A DNA stretch of 53,234 nucleotides from Clostridiales bacterium (GTDB lineage: Bacteria > Bacillota > Clostridia > Christensenellales > UBA1242): assembly GCA_015055665.1 (NCBI GenBank), contig SVHX01000009.1, positions 1-53,234 of the forward strand, written 5' to 3'. Numbering within the stretch: the first letter of the stretch is position 1; every line of letters begins with the position of its first letter. The notes under the pieces are model-generated. The model ran no database searches and was not told the origin of the DNA. It saw only the letters and a list, made by a program, of their open reading frames with translations. Position numbers and translations under genes: made by a program. Below, in pieces: positions 15,701-24,194 of this stretch.

Positions 15701-16372
15701 CCAATCCGTAACGAAGCAGTTAAAGTAGATGTTACTGTTGAGACTCCTAATGGAAAGTCTGTAACAATCGAAGATTATGCTGATGCTGATAAGTCTGATA
15801 GACAATACTTTATGGCATCTGCTCAAGGTGTATATAAGATAACTTATACAGCTACAGATGATGCTGGTAACAAGACTAGCTATCCAATGGAAATTGCTCT
15901 AGGTGACTGTGAAGCTCCTACTATTAAGTGGCAAGATGAGGAAAATGATATTCCTAAAGAGATGAAGCTTAATGATGTATTTGAGCTTAAATTAAGCCAC
16001 TTAACAATTACCGATAAAGTTACAACTGATGCAAATTATTTACAAGATAAGATGACTATCACTATGGTTAAGCCAGGTGGTGCTACTGCATCTAACGAAG
16101 GTTCTTCTAAGTCTTACAAGTGGACTCTAAGTGAAACAGGTACTTATGTACTTAAGATCACAGTTAGAGATGAAGCTGGCATGAAGGAAACTTATGAATA
16201 TGAGATCAATGTAACAGCCGAAGAAGTAGAAGAGGATAAGATTAGCTCTAAAGTTGGTATTGCACTTGCTGTAGTATCTGTAGTTATTCTTGGTGGCGTA
16301 ATTGTTTACTTTGTAGTAACTTCTAGAAAGAAAGCTCCTGCTAAGCCTAAGAAAGCTAACAAAAAAGACTAA
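12713..16372 (+). CDS. Large Ig-like repeat surface protein with C-terminal membrane anchor
   Basis: A 1219-residue protein. The N-terminus has a Sec-type signal (KGKSKYIVPLLLAG, cleavage near residue 35-40). The body is a series of beta-sandwich Ig-like modules, recognised by recurrent hallmarks YxVTDANGNMSK, YRAEDSAGNVV, YKGKDDADNS, YTATDDAGNKT and ITVRDEAGMKE, with DKTAPTI/DTTAPVL linkers. The C-terminus is a single helix (SKVGIALAVVSVVILGG) followed by a Lys-rich tail, so it is membrane-anchored; no LPXTG is present. Start: AGGAG is 4 bases before TTG 12713 and 13 before ATG 12722; both are possible. Such proteins act in adhesion or envelope structure (inference). Confidence 0.75.
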   Translation: MTNMKGKSKYIVPLLLAGVTTGSGVVSTVDFQQQVEVRADVQSTDTQVAGAELRLIGGFEKDIYNVGVDTITMPTVKCYMENGTGVVEEKTDATIVYKVFKGDKEPLYTFRSGDAEADSFVPKYTGAYNVVISAEVDGVVVTEMKGITVMVQKTEATINLPVNSNNVIPAQIPASNAKGLTIPAPTVTIGDSEKETSAEEAGLKVFLISPDPSLDDPKIQLGDQDGKPVNGVYTVSKDQIAVPGTYQIRYEYRDSTTGAIVSKLETNFQVVDGLKAPTDLFIKFKGGAPSTGNVNTEVTLPKVTVLPTQTATDGINAHVEITVSRINGNGDVVETCPVNYDNYTFTPKTEGKYVVEYKADLYSIYEGVDSEPITLGTNIIISDKANPVVRATYGYKVENGVVTGVDTVGTNDNETYDKNFVAEDTQETREEVLKDRRVDVPSIVVRNQPIEGSTGKKAVFYLPAIYATDNKGYEGLTFTREIVSSKLPTKLVYDETTGYSAGDVVKVELEKDGDYEIRYKVTDANGNMSKMNCPLVVTNEAGVADAETSIKLGIALKSITDRETLKFSAPVIKDTYDSYLDTTIEYDILAGATVLETIKLDETNSDGKYEINLKTLLATKEEGSEDLKYGEADAIKVRVTAKNDYSETPAKEEKIVKIVRTTNDKATAEMQVVKYDVSESYKHMEDHDKWGWNDDADNTVTSANWNTALFELNNYNKVLMEVDESESIYGINKFGFAMKSSDADDVFTSSSTTNPIKLSPFDQGNNALSLPAVKFNDTDENLRITLTITDRDGNTVSKESYERIEKTPVMSGKDIVSWDYVVYNASFRMSSYGMHTITYRAEDSAGNVVVKSFGVVINDKTAPTIVIDDEDKYGVDIEVGDFFEVPLGSLVKDNDDNIGGEVNWDVTCSTGAYCEVSSTGFTPLTEGTFYIKYKGKDDADNSQTLEDNTLFFVTAKDTTAPVLNDDSSYILPATKAWKADANGEVEVTIPKMYATDPIRNEAVKVDVTVETPNGKSVTIEDYADADKSDRQYFMASAQGVYKITYTATDDAGNKTSYPMEIALGDCEAPTIKWQDEENDIPKEMKLNDVFELKLSHLTITDKVTTDANYLQDKMTITMVKPGGATASNEGSSKSYKWTLSETGTYVLKITVRDEAGMKETYEYEINVTAEEVEEDKISSKVGIALAVVSVVILGGVIVYFVVTSRKKAPAKPKKANKKD

Positions 16373-16383
16373 TTATAAATACA

Positions 16384-16417
16384 AAAAATAGATAGATAGC
16401 AATATCTATCTATTTTT
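16384..16417 (+). terminator. Terminator after the Ig-like protein gene
   Basis: A perfect 15-bp stem (AAAAATAGATAGATA / TATCTATCTATTTTT) with a GCAA tetraloop. Confidence 0.85.
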
Positions 16418-16497
16418 CGTGTTAAAAATAACTTCAAATATTAAATATGTGCTTTATTTATTGGTAAAAATCAGATTTTTGTGTTATCATATAATGT

Positions 16498-16854
16498 ATG
16501 GAAAAAAGAAAATTAAAATTGCTTAAGTTTTTCTTAAACAACTGCTCAAATGGCTACAAAGTCCTTGATGTGTCAAAGATTTATCAAGCCATTAGAGGTT
16601 ATAAGAAAACTGGTTGGCAATCACTCTTGGCAGACATTGAGCATCTTAAACAATGCAAGTATATAGATGTTAAGCATGTTGACGAGAATAATATTTGCCT
16701 TTGTATACTAGATAATTCACATGTTTTCCAAGAGAATTTGCGTTCTGACAAGGATATTAATAGGAAGTATCTTATTAGCTTAGCGGTATCTGCTATGCTT
16801 TGCGGAATAATGTCTTTTTTAGGAGCTTTTTTAGCAATAAAATTATTAGGGTAG
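16498..16854 (+). CDS. Membrane-tethered winged-helix-like protein A
   Basis: 118 residues. The N-terminal ~80 residues look like a winged helix (KLKLLKFFLNN, LLADIEHLKQCKYIDV, then a beta pair NNICLCIL). Residues about 92-117 form one hydrophobic helix (YLISLAVSAMLCGIMSFLG). It is homologous over its whole length to the next gene, 3 bases downstream. No ribosome site is visible, and a -10-like TATCAT ends about 8 bases before the ATG, so translation may be leaderless. No named family recognised; a membrane-bound regulator is an inference. Confidence 0.6.
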   Translation: MEKRKLKLLKFFLNNCSNGYKVLDVSKIYQAIRGYKKTGWQSLLADIEHLKQCKYIDVKHVDENNICLCILDNSHVFQENLRSDKDINRKYLISLAVSAMLCGIMSFLGAFLAIKLLG

Positions 16855-16857
16855 ATC

Positions 16858-17217
16858 ATGTTATCGCGTAAAGAAAAGATGATAATGCAATATATTCTTA
16901 AATCAAGTGGAAATAAGGACACTTGTCTTCTTTCGCCACTTGATATAGAACATGCGTGTGCTCCTAAATTTAATATTACACAAATCGAAGCTCAGGCGTT
17001 ACTAGATGGACTAGTACAAGAAAATTATATTAATCTAGTTAATTCTGACAAAAATGGCGAGTTGATATACTGCATAAGTATATTGCCAAAGGGAAAATCC
17101 TTCCATAGAGAACAGCATAATGTAAAAAAAGTCTGGGTAGGTGCAGTTGTTCGTACTGTGTTGCTTGCGGTACTATCGTTTGTTGTGACATTGGTACTTA
17201 AACTAATCTTTTTCTAA
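16858..17217 (+). CDS. Membrane-tethered winged-helix-like protein B (paralogue of A)
   Basis: 119 residues with the same plan as its neighbour: an N-terminal helix bundle (KEKMIMQYILKSSGN, EAQALLDGLVQENYINLV), a short beta hairpin (ELIYCISIL) and a C-terminal hydrophobic helix (VVRTVLLAVLSFVVTLVL) ending LIFF. The order and spacing of elements show a tandem duplication, but sequence identity is low, so the duplication is old. It lies 132 bases before uvrB. No catalytic motif is seen. Confidence 0.6.
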   Translation: MLSRKEKMIMQYILKSSGNKDTCLLSPLDIEHACAPKFNITQIEAQALLDGLVQENYINLVNSDKNGELIYCISILPKGKSFHREQHNVKKVWVGAVVRTVLLAVLSFVVTLVLKLIFF

Positions 17218-17267
17218 ATATAACAAAAATATTAAGCTTAATTGCTTTTTATTTTTTGCAACAGATT

Positions 17268-17281
17268 AGCACAAACGTTCG
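17268..17281. promoter_or_regulatory. LexA (SOS) box-like site upstream of uvrB
   Basis: AGCACAAACGTTCG matches 11 of 14 positions of the Gram-positive LexA consensus CGAACRNRYGTTYC. The right half GTTCG is perfect. It lies just upstream of the probable uvrB promoter. uvrBA is SOS-controlled in Bacillus, so the site is plausible. Confidence 0.5.
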
Positions 17282-17293
17282 ATAAAATAGGTG

Positions 17294-17321
17294 TTGATAT
17301 TTTAAATTTTTGTGGTAAACT
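17294..17321 (+). promoter_or_regulatory. Promoter of uvrBA
   Basis: TTGATA (17294-17299), 16 bases, and TAAACT (17316-17321) preceded by TGTGG, giving an extended -10. Confidence 0.6.
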
Positions 17322-17349
17322 ATTATTGTATGATAATAAGGAGTATAAT

Positions 17350-19296
17350 ATGGACTTTAAGTTATGTAGTAAGTTTAGTCCGACAGGAGATCAGCCTCAA
17401 GCTATAGACAAATTGGTTGAGGGATTGCATGATGGTTATAGGTATCAGACGTTACTGGGTGTGACTGGTAGTGGAAAGACTTTTACTATGGCTAATATTA
17501 TAAAAGAAGTTAATAGACCGACACTAGTACTTGCTCATAACAAGACTCTTGCTGCTCAGTTGTGCAATGAGTTTCGTGAGTTCTTTCCTGAGAATAGGGT
17601 TGAGTACTTTGTTAGTTATTATGATTATTATCAGCCAGAAGCGTATATAGTTTCGAGTGATACTTATATAGAGAAGGACATGAGTATCAATGATGAGATT
17701 GACAAACTTAGGCACTCGGCTACTTGCTCGTTGTTTGAAAGAAGGGATGTAATAGTAGTTGCATCTGTTTCGTGTATTTATTCCTTGGGTGCACCAGAGG
17801 CATATTCGAGTTCTTGTCTTTCGCTAAGGCCTGGTGATATTGTTGCAAAAAATGACGTAATTAAGCGATTAATTAAATTAAGATACGAGAGAAACGAAAT
17901 TGATTTCAAGCGTGGAACGTTCCGAAGTAAGGGAGATGTAATTGACATTATTCCTTCGAACCAGAGCGATAAGGGTATTAGGATAGATTTCTTTGACGAG
18001 GAAATTGAGAGTATTTCTGAATTTGAAGTTGTGACCGGTAGGAAGATTAACACATTAGAGCACTTGTATCTCTTGCCTGCAACACATTATATTATTGAAA
18101 ATGAACGTATGGACGAAGTGCTTGATATTATTAAGCATGATTGCTTAGTGAGGGTTAAAGAATTTGAGGATGCTGGAAAATTAATTGAGGCTCAGCGAAT
18201 CAAAGAGCGAGTATTTTATGATCTTGAGATGATTAGGGAAGTTGGTTATTGTAATGGTATTGAGAATTACTCGCGATATTTTGATGGTCGAGTACCTGGT
18301 CAAGCACCGTATACATTGCTGGATTACTTTCCTAAAGACTTTCTTATGTTTATAGACGAAAGCCACATAACATTACCTCAAGTTAGAGGTATGTATGGTG
18401 GGGATTTTGCGAGGAAAACAAGTCTAGTTGATTATGGATTTAGATTGCCATCGGCTTTTGACAATAGGCCACTTAATAACGAGGAGTTCTATGATAAAAT
18501 AGGGCAGGTAATTTTTGTTTCGGCGACTCCTGGTAAATTTGAATTAGAAAATTCTGGACAAGTAGTTGAGCAAATTATTAGGCCAACAGGACTGCTTGAA
18601 CCAGAAATTGAGATAAAGCCTGTATCTGGACAGGTAGATGATTTGATTGGACAGATTAATGATACTATAGCGAATTCTGGTAGAGTGCTAGTGACAACGT
18701 TAACCAAAAAAATGGCTGAAAGCCTAACTAATTATCTTACTGAGAAGAAGATTAAAGTAAGGTATTTGCACTCGGATATAGATACTCTAGAGCGTGTAGA
18801 TATTATTAATGCTCTTAGGGCTGGTGAATTTGACGTTCTTATCGGTATCAATTTGCTAAGGGAAGGATTGGATATTCCTGAAGTGAAACTTGTTGCAATA
18901 TTAGATGCTGACAAGGAAGGTTTTTTGCGAAGTGAGTGGGCGTTGATACAAACAATAGGTCGTGCTGCTAGAAATAGCGAGAGCAGAGTTATATTATACG
19001 CTGACAATATGACTGATTCCATCAAAAAAGCAACTACCGAAACTGCCAGACGTAGGCAAATACAAATGGCATACAATAAAGAACATGGAATTACGCCCAA
19101 AACTATTATTAAGCCTATCAAGAATACCTTGGAGATTACTAAAAAAACAGATAAAAAATCTACTAAAAAATCTAAACAAGATAAGGATAATGAGTTGCAG
19201 AGGCTGCAACAATTAATGAAGGAAATGTCCGATAATCTTGAGTTTGAGAAGGCTATATTAATAAGAGATAAGATTAACGAATTGAAAGGAAGATAA
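17350..19296 (+). CDS. uvrB: Excinuclease ABC subunit B
   Basis: UvrB is the damage-verifying helicase-like subunit of nucleotide excision repair; it is loaded by UvrA and recruits UvrC. The 648-residue product begins [17 protein letters not shown]. Walker A GVTGSGKT and the beta-hairpin region with [10 protein letters not shown] follow, then DESH, the helicase motifs [14 protein letters not shown] and QTIGRAARN, and a C-terminal UVR motif [16 protein letters not shown] that contacts UvrC. The ATG at 17350 has AAGGAG upstream; the longer frame from 17242 runs through the promoter. uvrA follows 1 base after the stop. Confidence 0.97.
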   Translation: MDFKLCSKFSPTGDQPQAIDKLVEGLHDGYRYQTLLGVTGSGKTFTMANIIKEVNRPTLVLAHNKTLAAQLCNEFREFFPENRVEYFVSYYDYYQPEAYIVSSDTYIEKDMSINDEIDKLRHSATCSLFERRDVIVVASVSCIYSLGAPEAYSSSCLSLRPGDIVAKNDVIKRLIKLRYERNEIDFKRGTFRSKGDVIDIIPSNQSDKGIRIDFFDEEIESISEFEVVTGRKINTLEHLYLLPATHYIIENERMDEVLDIIKHDCLVRVKEFEDAGKLIEAQRIKERVFYDLEMIREVGYCNGIENYSRYFDGRVPGQAPYTLLDYFPKDFLMFIDESHITLPQVRGMYGGDFARKTSLVDYGFRLPSAFDNRPLNNEEFYDKIGQVIFVSATPGKFELENSGQVVEQIIRPTGLLEPEIEIKPVSGQVDDLIGQINDTIANSGRVLVTTLTKKMAESLTNYLTEKKIKVRYLHSDIDTLERVDIINALRAGEFDVLIGINLLREGLDIPEVKLVAILDADKEGFLRSEWALIQTIGRAARNSESRVILYADNMTDSIKKATTETARRRQIQMAYNKEHGITPKTIIKPIKNTLEITKKTDKKSTKKSKQDKDNELQRLQQLMKEMSDNLEFEKAILIRDKINELKGR

Positions 19297-19297
19297 A

Positions 19298-22108
19298 ATG
19301 TTACAAGATATTGTTATTAAAGGTGCTAGAGAAAACAATCTAAAAAATATTGATTTGACAATACCAAGAAACAAGTTGGTTGTTTTTACTGGGGTAAGTG
19401 GTAGTGGCAAAAGTACGCTTGCTTTTGATACTATATTTGCAGAGGGGCAAAGGCGTTATATGGAAAGTCTTTCGAGCTATGCTAGACAGTTCTTGGGGCA
19501 GATGTCAAAGCCAGACGTGGATTATATAGAAGGATTATCGCCTAGCATCTCGATAGATCAGAAGACGACATCCAATAATCCTCGTAGTACAGTTGGTACT
19601 GTAACTGAAATTTATGACTATTTAAGGCTACTTTTTGCACATATAGGTAAGGTATATTGTCCTCATTGCAAAAAAGAAATTAGTACTCAGTCAATTGATG
19701 TTATTGTTGACAAGGTTATGGAGATGATTGGTAAGAAAGTGATCATTATGGCTAGTCTTGTCAAGGGCAAAAAAGGATCTTTCAAAAGTGAACTTGAGAG
19801 TCTTCGAAAAGAGGGGTACGCTAGAGTAAGGATAGATGATAAGGACTATACTTTGGATGACGAAATAGTGCTAGAAAAAAATATTAGGCATACAATTTAT
19901 GTGATAATTGACAGACTTGTTGTTAAGGATGATAGTTCGTCGAGGATAACAGAAAGTATTGAGAGTGCAATTGCTTTATCAAAAGGAACTGTAGATATTG
20001 ATTGTGATGGTGAGCATATTGTGTACTCAACAACGCATTTCTGTGATGAGTGTGGTTATAGCATAGAAGAACTTGCTCCAAGATTATTTAGCTTTAATAG
20101 TCCTTTCGGGGCTTGTCCAGATTGCAAGGGTTTGGGGTTTAGGCAAATTATCGATATTGATAAAGTTATATCGGATTACAATCAACCTTTGTCAAAGTGT
20201 GGTATTAATCGTGTTGCTGGTTGGTCTTATGACGCTGGCATGGCAAGGATGTTCTATAGGGCTGTAGCAAGAAGATTCGGTGTTGATGAAGACATTAAGG
20301 TGTGTGAGATGCCGGTAGGTATGCTTGACATGATTTTGTATGGAACAAATAAAGAAAAAATAGATATTGATTATGTTAGATCGGGCAAACAAGTTGTTGG
20401 ACAAATGGCGTTTGAGGGAATTATTCCTAATCTTGAAAGGAGATATTGGGAAGGCAAAAGTGAATACGCCAAGGAAGAGATTGGTAAGCTGATGATTGAA
20501 GAAGATTGTCCGTCATGTCATGGAGATAGATTAAAGGTTGAAGCACTAAATGTATTTATTAATCACAAAAACATTATAGATGTTTGTAATATGTCGATAT
20601 CAGAAATTATTGGTTTTATGAGTAATCTCAAGCTTAGCAAAAGTAATGAAGTGATAGCAACTCCAATACTTAAGGAGATTTCTGCAAGGTTGCAATTTCT
20701 AATGGATGTAGGTCTGGATTACTTAACTTTGTCAAGGCAGGCTGGAACTCTTAGTGGTGGAGAATCTCAACGAATAAGACTAGCAACTCAAATAGGTAGT
20801 GGGTTGACTGGTGTAATCTATATATTGGATGAGCCAAGTATAGGACTTCATCAAAGAGATAATGACAGACTGCTTACAACGTTGAGAAATTTAAGAGATA
20901 TGGGCAATACCGTCATTGTTGTAGAACATGATGAAGATACTATGAAAATTGCCGATTGCATAGTGGATATTGGCAAATATGCCGGGGTTAATGGCGGAAA
21001 CATTGTTGTTTGTGGAACGCTTGATGATGTGATTAAGTGCGAGGAAAGTCTTACTGGACAATACTTGTCTGGTGTTCGCAAGATTGAAGTTCCATCAACA
21101 AGGCGAGAAAAGTGCAATGGCGAAATATTAATAAAGGGTTGCAAGCATAACAATCTAAAAAAAGTTGATCTAAAAATTCCACTAGGAGTGATGACTGTTG
21201 TTACGGGTGTTAGTGGTAGTGGTAAGAGTAGTCTTGTCAACGAAACATTGTATCCAATTGTTTATAATCATCTTAATGGAAGTTCTTTGCAAGAAGGTGA
21301 ACATAAGAGTGTGTCTGGACTTGATAAGGTTGACAAGGTAATTAATATTGACCAGAGTCCGATTGGAAGAACTCCGCGAAGTAATCCTGCAACATATACA
21401 AATGTATTTACTGATATAAGGAATTTGTATGCTAGTACTCCTGATGCCAAAGAGCGCGGATACAATAGCGGTAGATTTAGTTTTAATATTAGTGGTGGAA
21501 GATGTGAGTGCTGTGGCGGTGCTGGTATAAAGAAAATTGAAATGTTCTTCCTTCCTGATGTATATGTAACGTGTGATGTCTGTCATGGTAAAAGATATAA
21601 TAGAGAAACGCTTGAGGTAAAATTCAAGGGTAAAAATATTTCTGATGTTCTTAATATGACCATTTCTGATGCGGTAGAATTCTTTGATAGTATTCCTAAA
21701 ATTCGAAACAAGTTGCAGACTCTAAATGATGTAGGCTTAGGCTATATTAAGTTAGGGCAACCTGCAACAGAGCTTAGTGGTGGCGAGGCTCAGCGTGTTA
21801 AGTTAGCTACTGAACTGTGCCGTAAGAGTACAGGTAAGTCACTCTATATACTTGATGAGCCGACAACTGGACTGCATCTTTATGATATTCAGAAGCTCCT
21901 TAATATCCTAGAAAGATTGTTGTCTTCAGGTAATACTGTTGTTATTATAGAGCACAACCTTGATGTAATTAAGTGTGCAGATCATATAATTGATATTGGT
22001 CCTGAGGGGGGATTCCGTGGAGGTGAAATTATTGCTACTGGAACTCCTGAGGAAATTGTTAAGAAGGGAATTGGTTATACCTCAAAATATTTAAAAGATA
22101 AGTTGTGA
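19298..22108 (+). CDS. uvrA: Excinuclease ABC subunit A
   Basis: UvrA is the dimeric ABC-type ATPase that first recognises DNA damage. The 936-residue length is normal. Two nucleotide-binding domains are seen, with Walker A GVSGSGKSTLAFD near residue 31 and GVSGSGKSSLVNE near 636. The ABC signatures are TLSGGESQRIRLA and ELSGGEAQRVKLA, with Walker B ILDEPS and ILDEPTTGL. Zinc-binding cysteine pairs are CPHCKKE, CDECGY..CPDCKG and CECCGG..CDVCHG. The first helical region has the UvrB-contact style YMESLSSYARQFL. Its stop codon directly abuts the inverted repeat copy at 22107. Confidence 0.97.
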   Translation: MLQDIVIKGARENNLKNIDLTIPRNKLVVFTGVSGSGKSTLAFDTIFAEGQRRYMESLSSYARQFLGQMSKPDVDYIEGLSPSISIDQKTTSNNPRSTVGTVTEIYDYLRLLFAHIGKVYCPHCKKEISTQSIDVIVDKVMEMIGKKVIIMASLVKGKKGSFKSELESLRKEGYARVRIDDKDYTLDDEIVLEKNIRHTIYVIIDRLVVKDDSSSRITESIESAIALSKGTVDIDCDGEHIVYSTTHFCDECGYSIEELAPRLFSFNSPFGACPDCKGLGFRQIIDIDKVISDYNQPLSKCGINRVAGWSYDAGMARMFYRAVARRFGVDEDIKVCEMPVGMLDMILYGTNKEKIDIDYVRSGKQVVGQMAFEGIIPNLERRYWEGKSEYAKEEIGKLMIEEDCPSCHGDRLKVEALNVFINHKNIIDVCNMSISEIIGFMSNLKLSKSNEVIATPILKEISARLQFLMDVGLDYLTLSRQAGTLSGGESQRIRLATQIGSGLTGVIYILDEPSIGLHQRDNDRLLTTLRNLRDMGNTVIVVEHDEDTMKIADCIVDIGKYAGVNGGNIVVCGTLDDVIKCEESLTGQYLSGVRKIEVPSTRREKCNGEILIKGCKHNNLKKVDLKIPLGVMTVVTGVSGSGKSSLVNETLYPIVYNHLNGSSLQEGEHKSVSGLDKVDKVINIDQSPIGRTPRSNPATYTNVFTDIRNLYASTPDAKERGYNSGRFSFNISGGRCECCGGAGIKKIEMFFLPDVYVTCDVCHGKRYNRETLEVKFKGKNISDVLNMTISDAVEFFDSIPKIRNKLQTLNDVGLGYIKLGQPATELSGGEAQRVKLATELCRKSTGKSLYILDEPTTGLHLYDIQKLLNILERLLSSGNTVVIIEHNLDVIKCADHIIDIGPEGGFRGGEIIATGTPEEIVKKGIGYTSKYLKDKL

Positions 22109-22251
22109 TATTATACATTATGTAATGTTGCTAACGCAACTTGTGCGATTTTCATCACACAGGCAATAAATTGCCTATTACAATAGTGAAACTGTCGTCA
22201 GTTCAATTCAAATATTGCTTCGCACTGCTTGCTTGAACTTCCTATATTATT
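22107..22251. repeat. Dispersed micro-hairpin repeat, copy 2 (inverted)
   Basis: The reverse complement of 71-212, with about four single-base differences over about 140 bp. It starts at the uvrA stop codon and ends at a terminator, so it fills the whole gap. Only the second of the two related units at the left edge is present here. Confidence 0.85.
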
Positions 22252-22252
22252 A

Positions 22253-22294
22253 AAAATACAACCAGTGAAAAAATAATCGCTGGTTGTATTTTTT
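22253..22294. terminator. Terminator between uvrA and the DUF4363 gene
   Basis: A 13-bp stem (AATACAACCAGTG / CGCTGGTTGTATT) with a 10-base loop and flanking A and T runs. It can serve uvrA and, from the other side, the convergent minus-strand operon. Confidence 0.85.
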
Positions 22295-22410
22295 ATGTGC
22301 TTTTTGAATTTTACATGAAATGATGTTGAAAAACGTGTGTTTTTACGCTTGTGTCTATTGTTGGCATAAGTGCCACTTAATGGCACAAACATATATGCAA
22401 ATGACATAAA

Positions 22411-22800
22411 CTATAGCACATTATTGATATTGAAGCCCATAATATGACAACTTTGTGTAGAATATTCTTTAAGTAGTGCAAGTTCTGAAATTGCATTGTC
22501 GTAATCGTTGTTCTTTGTGTACGCTTGTAGTCTATTGATTGAATCTGTTATAACGCTTAGGTCTCTATGGTTGAATAAGAAACATAGCCAGCGTTCTTTC
22601 TCTTGCCAATACTCTTTGATATTTGAAATTTTATTATAGTATATTGTTATGTTGTCTGAATTGGTTTCGTAGTCTTGGTTGAGGTGTGTTATTGCGTTTT
22701 CCATACTCTGAAGTGTTGATTGTACTGTATTAAGTTCTACGATTCCAAATGTGATTGTAATTATAAATATGCATAATACTAAGATGCCTTTTTTCACCAC
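22411..22800 (-). CDS. DUF4363 family protein
   Basis: 129 residues: one N-terminal membrane segment (KKGILVLCIFIITITFGI) and a helical outer domain with the conserved WQEKERWLCFLFNHRDLSVI stretch. Such genes are regularly paired with DUF421 genes in Clostridia, as here; the start overlaps the end of the upstream DUF421 gene by seven bases. Function unknown. Confidence 0.8.
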   Translation of the reverse strand: MVKKGILVLCIFIITITFGIVELNTVQSTLQSMENAITHLNQDYETNSDNITIYYNKISNIKEYWQEKERWLCFLFNHRDLSVITDSINRLQAYTKNNDYDNAISELALLKEYSTQSCHIMGFNINNVL

Positions 22801-23513
22801 GAGCCTCCTGTGTAGTCTGTTGTGATGGTTTTAAATTTTCCATGTCGTGATTGTACGTATATCTTTCCGTTATTGTTTATTGTTAGTATTAGTATGTCCT
22901 TGATGTCTTTGATTCCGACTTTATTTATATTGCTCTTTATAAAGTCTTCGTCAATATTTGCTAGCTGAAGATTTTCTTTAAGTATTTTGCCTTTTGTCAC
23001 AATTATTATTGGTAGGGTTGCGGGTTCTTTCTCAAGTCCGATATCGTTTGCGGTAAGTGGTGTAAATGCTGATCTATTAACAATGCTAAGTGTTCCGTTT
23101 GTTTGTAGGATTACATACAGTAGTTCTTCTAAGTTGAAGTATCCTGCGTTATGAAGCCCCTCTGTTAGATCGTTAAAATTCATGTTTACTTTGCGTAGAT
23201 TCTCAAAATTTACGCCATCGGGGTCAAGAAGTATAACTGGTTTTCCGCTAAATATTTTTCGGAATGTGACACTTTTGCGTGATAGTAAGCATATAAAATA
23301 ATGCACGCAAACTAGTGTTAGTAATGGGATTATTCCTTGGATGAGTGGCAATTGTGTTTCTGCCATTGGTATTGTAGCTAGGTCTGCAATTATTAGGGTG
23401 ATTACAAGTTCAAATGGTTGCATTTCTCCAATCTGTCTTTTCCCCATAATTCTTATCAGAAATAGGATAATTCCATATAATATTAAACTTCTACTAATTA
23501 ATGTAAATGTCAT
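22794..23513 (-). CDS. DUF421 (YetF/YkjA-like) membrane protein
   Basis: 239 residues with three N-terminal membrane segments, containing the family hallmark RIMGKRQIGEMQPFELVIT, followed by two soluble beta-rich DUF421 subdomains (PVILLDPDGVNFENL, ILQTNGTLSIV). The start MTFTLISRS is chosen because the longer frame to 23678 would run into the divergent gene. Members of the family are linked to spore or envelope phenotypes in Bacillus, but the molecular role is unknown. It is co-transcribed with the DUF4363 gene. Confidence 0.85.
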   Translation of the reverse strand: MTFTLISRSLILYGIILFLIRIMGKRQIGEMQPFELVITLIIADLATIPMAETQLPLIQGIIPLLTLVCVHYFICLLSRKSVTFRKIFSGKPVILLDPDGVNFENLRKVNMNFNDLTEGLHNAGYFNLEELLYVILQTNGTLSIVNRSAFTPLTANDIGLEKEPATLPIIIVTKGKILKENLQLANIDEDFIKSNINKVGIKDIKDILILTINNNGKIYVQSRHGKFKTITTDYTGGSW

Positions 23514-23562
23514 AATAATATGCTTGACTGGTTTGTGAATTTGTAAACATTGGGTAATATGT

Positions 23563-24162
23563 ATGAATAATATTATTGGAACAGATATATCGAGCATTAA
23601 AGAAATTGGAGATAATAATACAATCATTAATTGTAAATTCGTTGGAGATGATATTTTAATTGGTAACAATTGTACCATAAAAAATAGCGTTATAGCTGGT
23701 GGGACAATAATTACAGATAGTTATATAGAGGGCGGGTTGATTGGTGAAAAGTGTTCTATTGGTCCCTATAGCAGGATTAGAGCAACTACTAATATAGGTA
23801 ATAATTGCAAGATAGGAAATTTTGTCGAGATAAAAAATAGTACACTAGGTAATGGTGTTAAGTGTTCTCACTTATCTTATGTAGGGGATGCTATTATTGG
23901 CGACAATACTAATATTGGTTGCGGTGTCGTATTTGCAAATTATGATGGCAAATCAAAGCATATTAGTATGGTTGGCAAGAATTGCTTTGTTGGTTCCAAT
24001 GTAAATATTATTGCTCCTATAAAAATAGCAGATGATACATTTATTTGTGCGGGGACTACTGTTACTGCTGATACGCAGGCCGGTGATTTTGTTATAGGTA
24101 GAGTACGTGCTGAATCTAAGGAAAAATATAAATATTACCTAAAAAATAGGCAAAAAAATTAG
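23563..24162 (+). CDS. Stand-alone GlmU C-terminal (acetyltransferase) domain
   Basis: 199 residues folded as a left-handed beta-helix: hexapeptide repeats such as IGNNCTI, IGEKCSI, IGPYSRI, IGDNTNI. The core IGNFVEIKNS..SHLSYVGDA..NYDGK and GSNVNIIAPI match the glucosamine-1-phosphate acetyltransferase half of GlmU, including the acceptor-binding NYDGK and SHLSYVGDA. The N-terminal uridylyltransferase half is absent; upstream is the divergent DUF421 gene. It may make N-acetylglucosamine-1-phosphate with a separate uridylyltransferase, or have been repurposed. The ribosome site is weak. Confidence 0.75.
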   Translation: MNNIIGTDISSIKEIGDNNTIINCKFVGDDILIGNNCTIKNSVIAGGTIITDSYIEGGLIGEKCSIGPYSRIRATTNIGNNCKIGNFVEIKNSTLGNGVKCSHLSYVGDAIIGDNTNIGCGVVFANYDGKSKHISMVGKNCFVGSNVNIIAPIKIADDTFICAGTTVTADTQAGDFVIGRVRAESKEKYKYYLKNRQKN

Positions 24163-24194
24163 GTTAATCGCTATCTTTGTGGTACACTATAGGC

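Noticed and set aside
17242..17349. N-terminal extension of uvrB
   Set aside because: The segment contains the LexA-like box and promoter; UvrB proteins begin at the [13 protein letters not shown] region.
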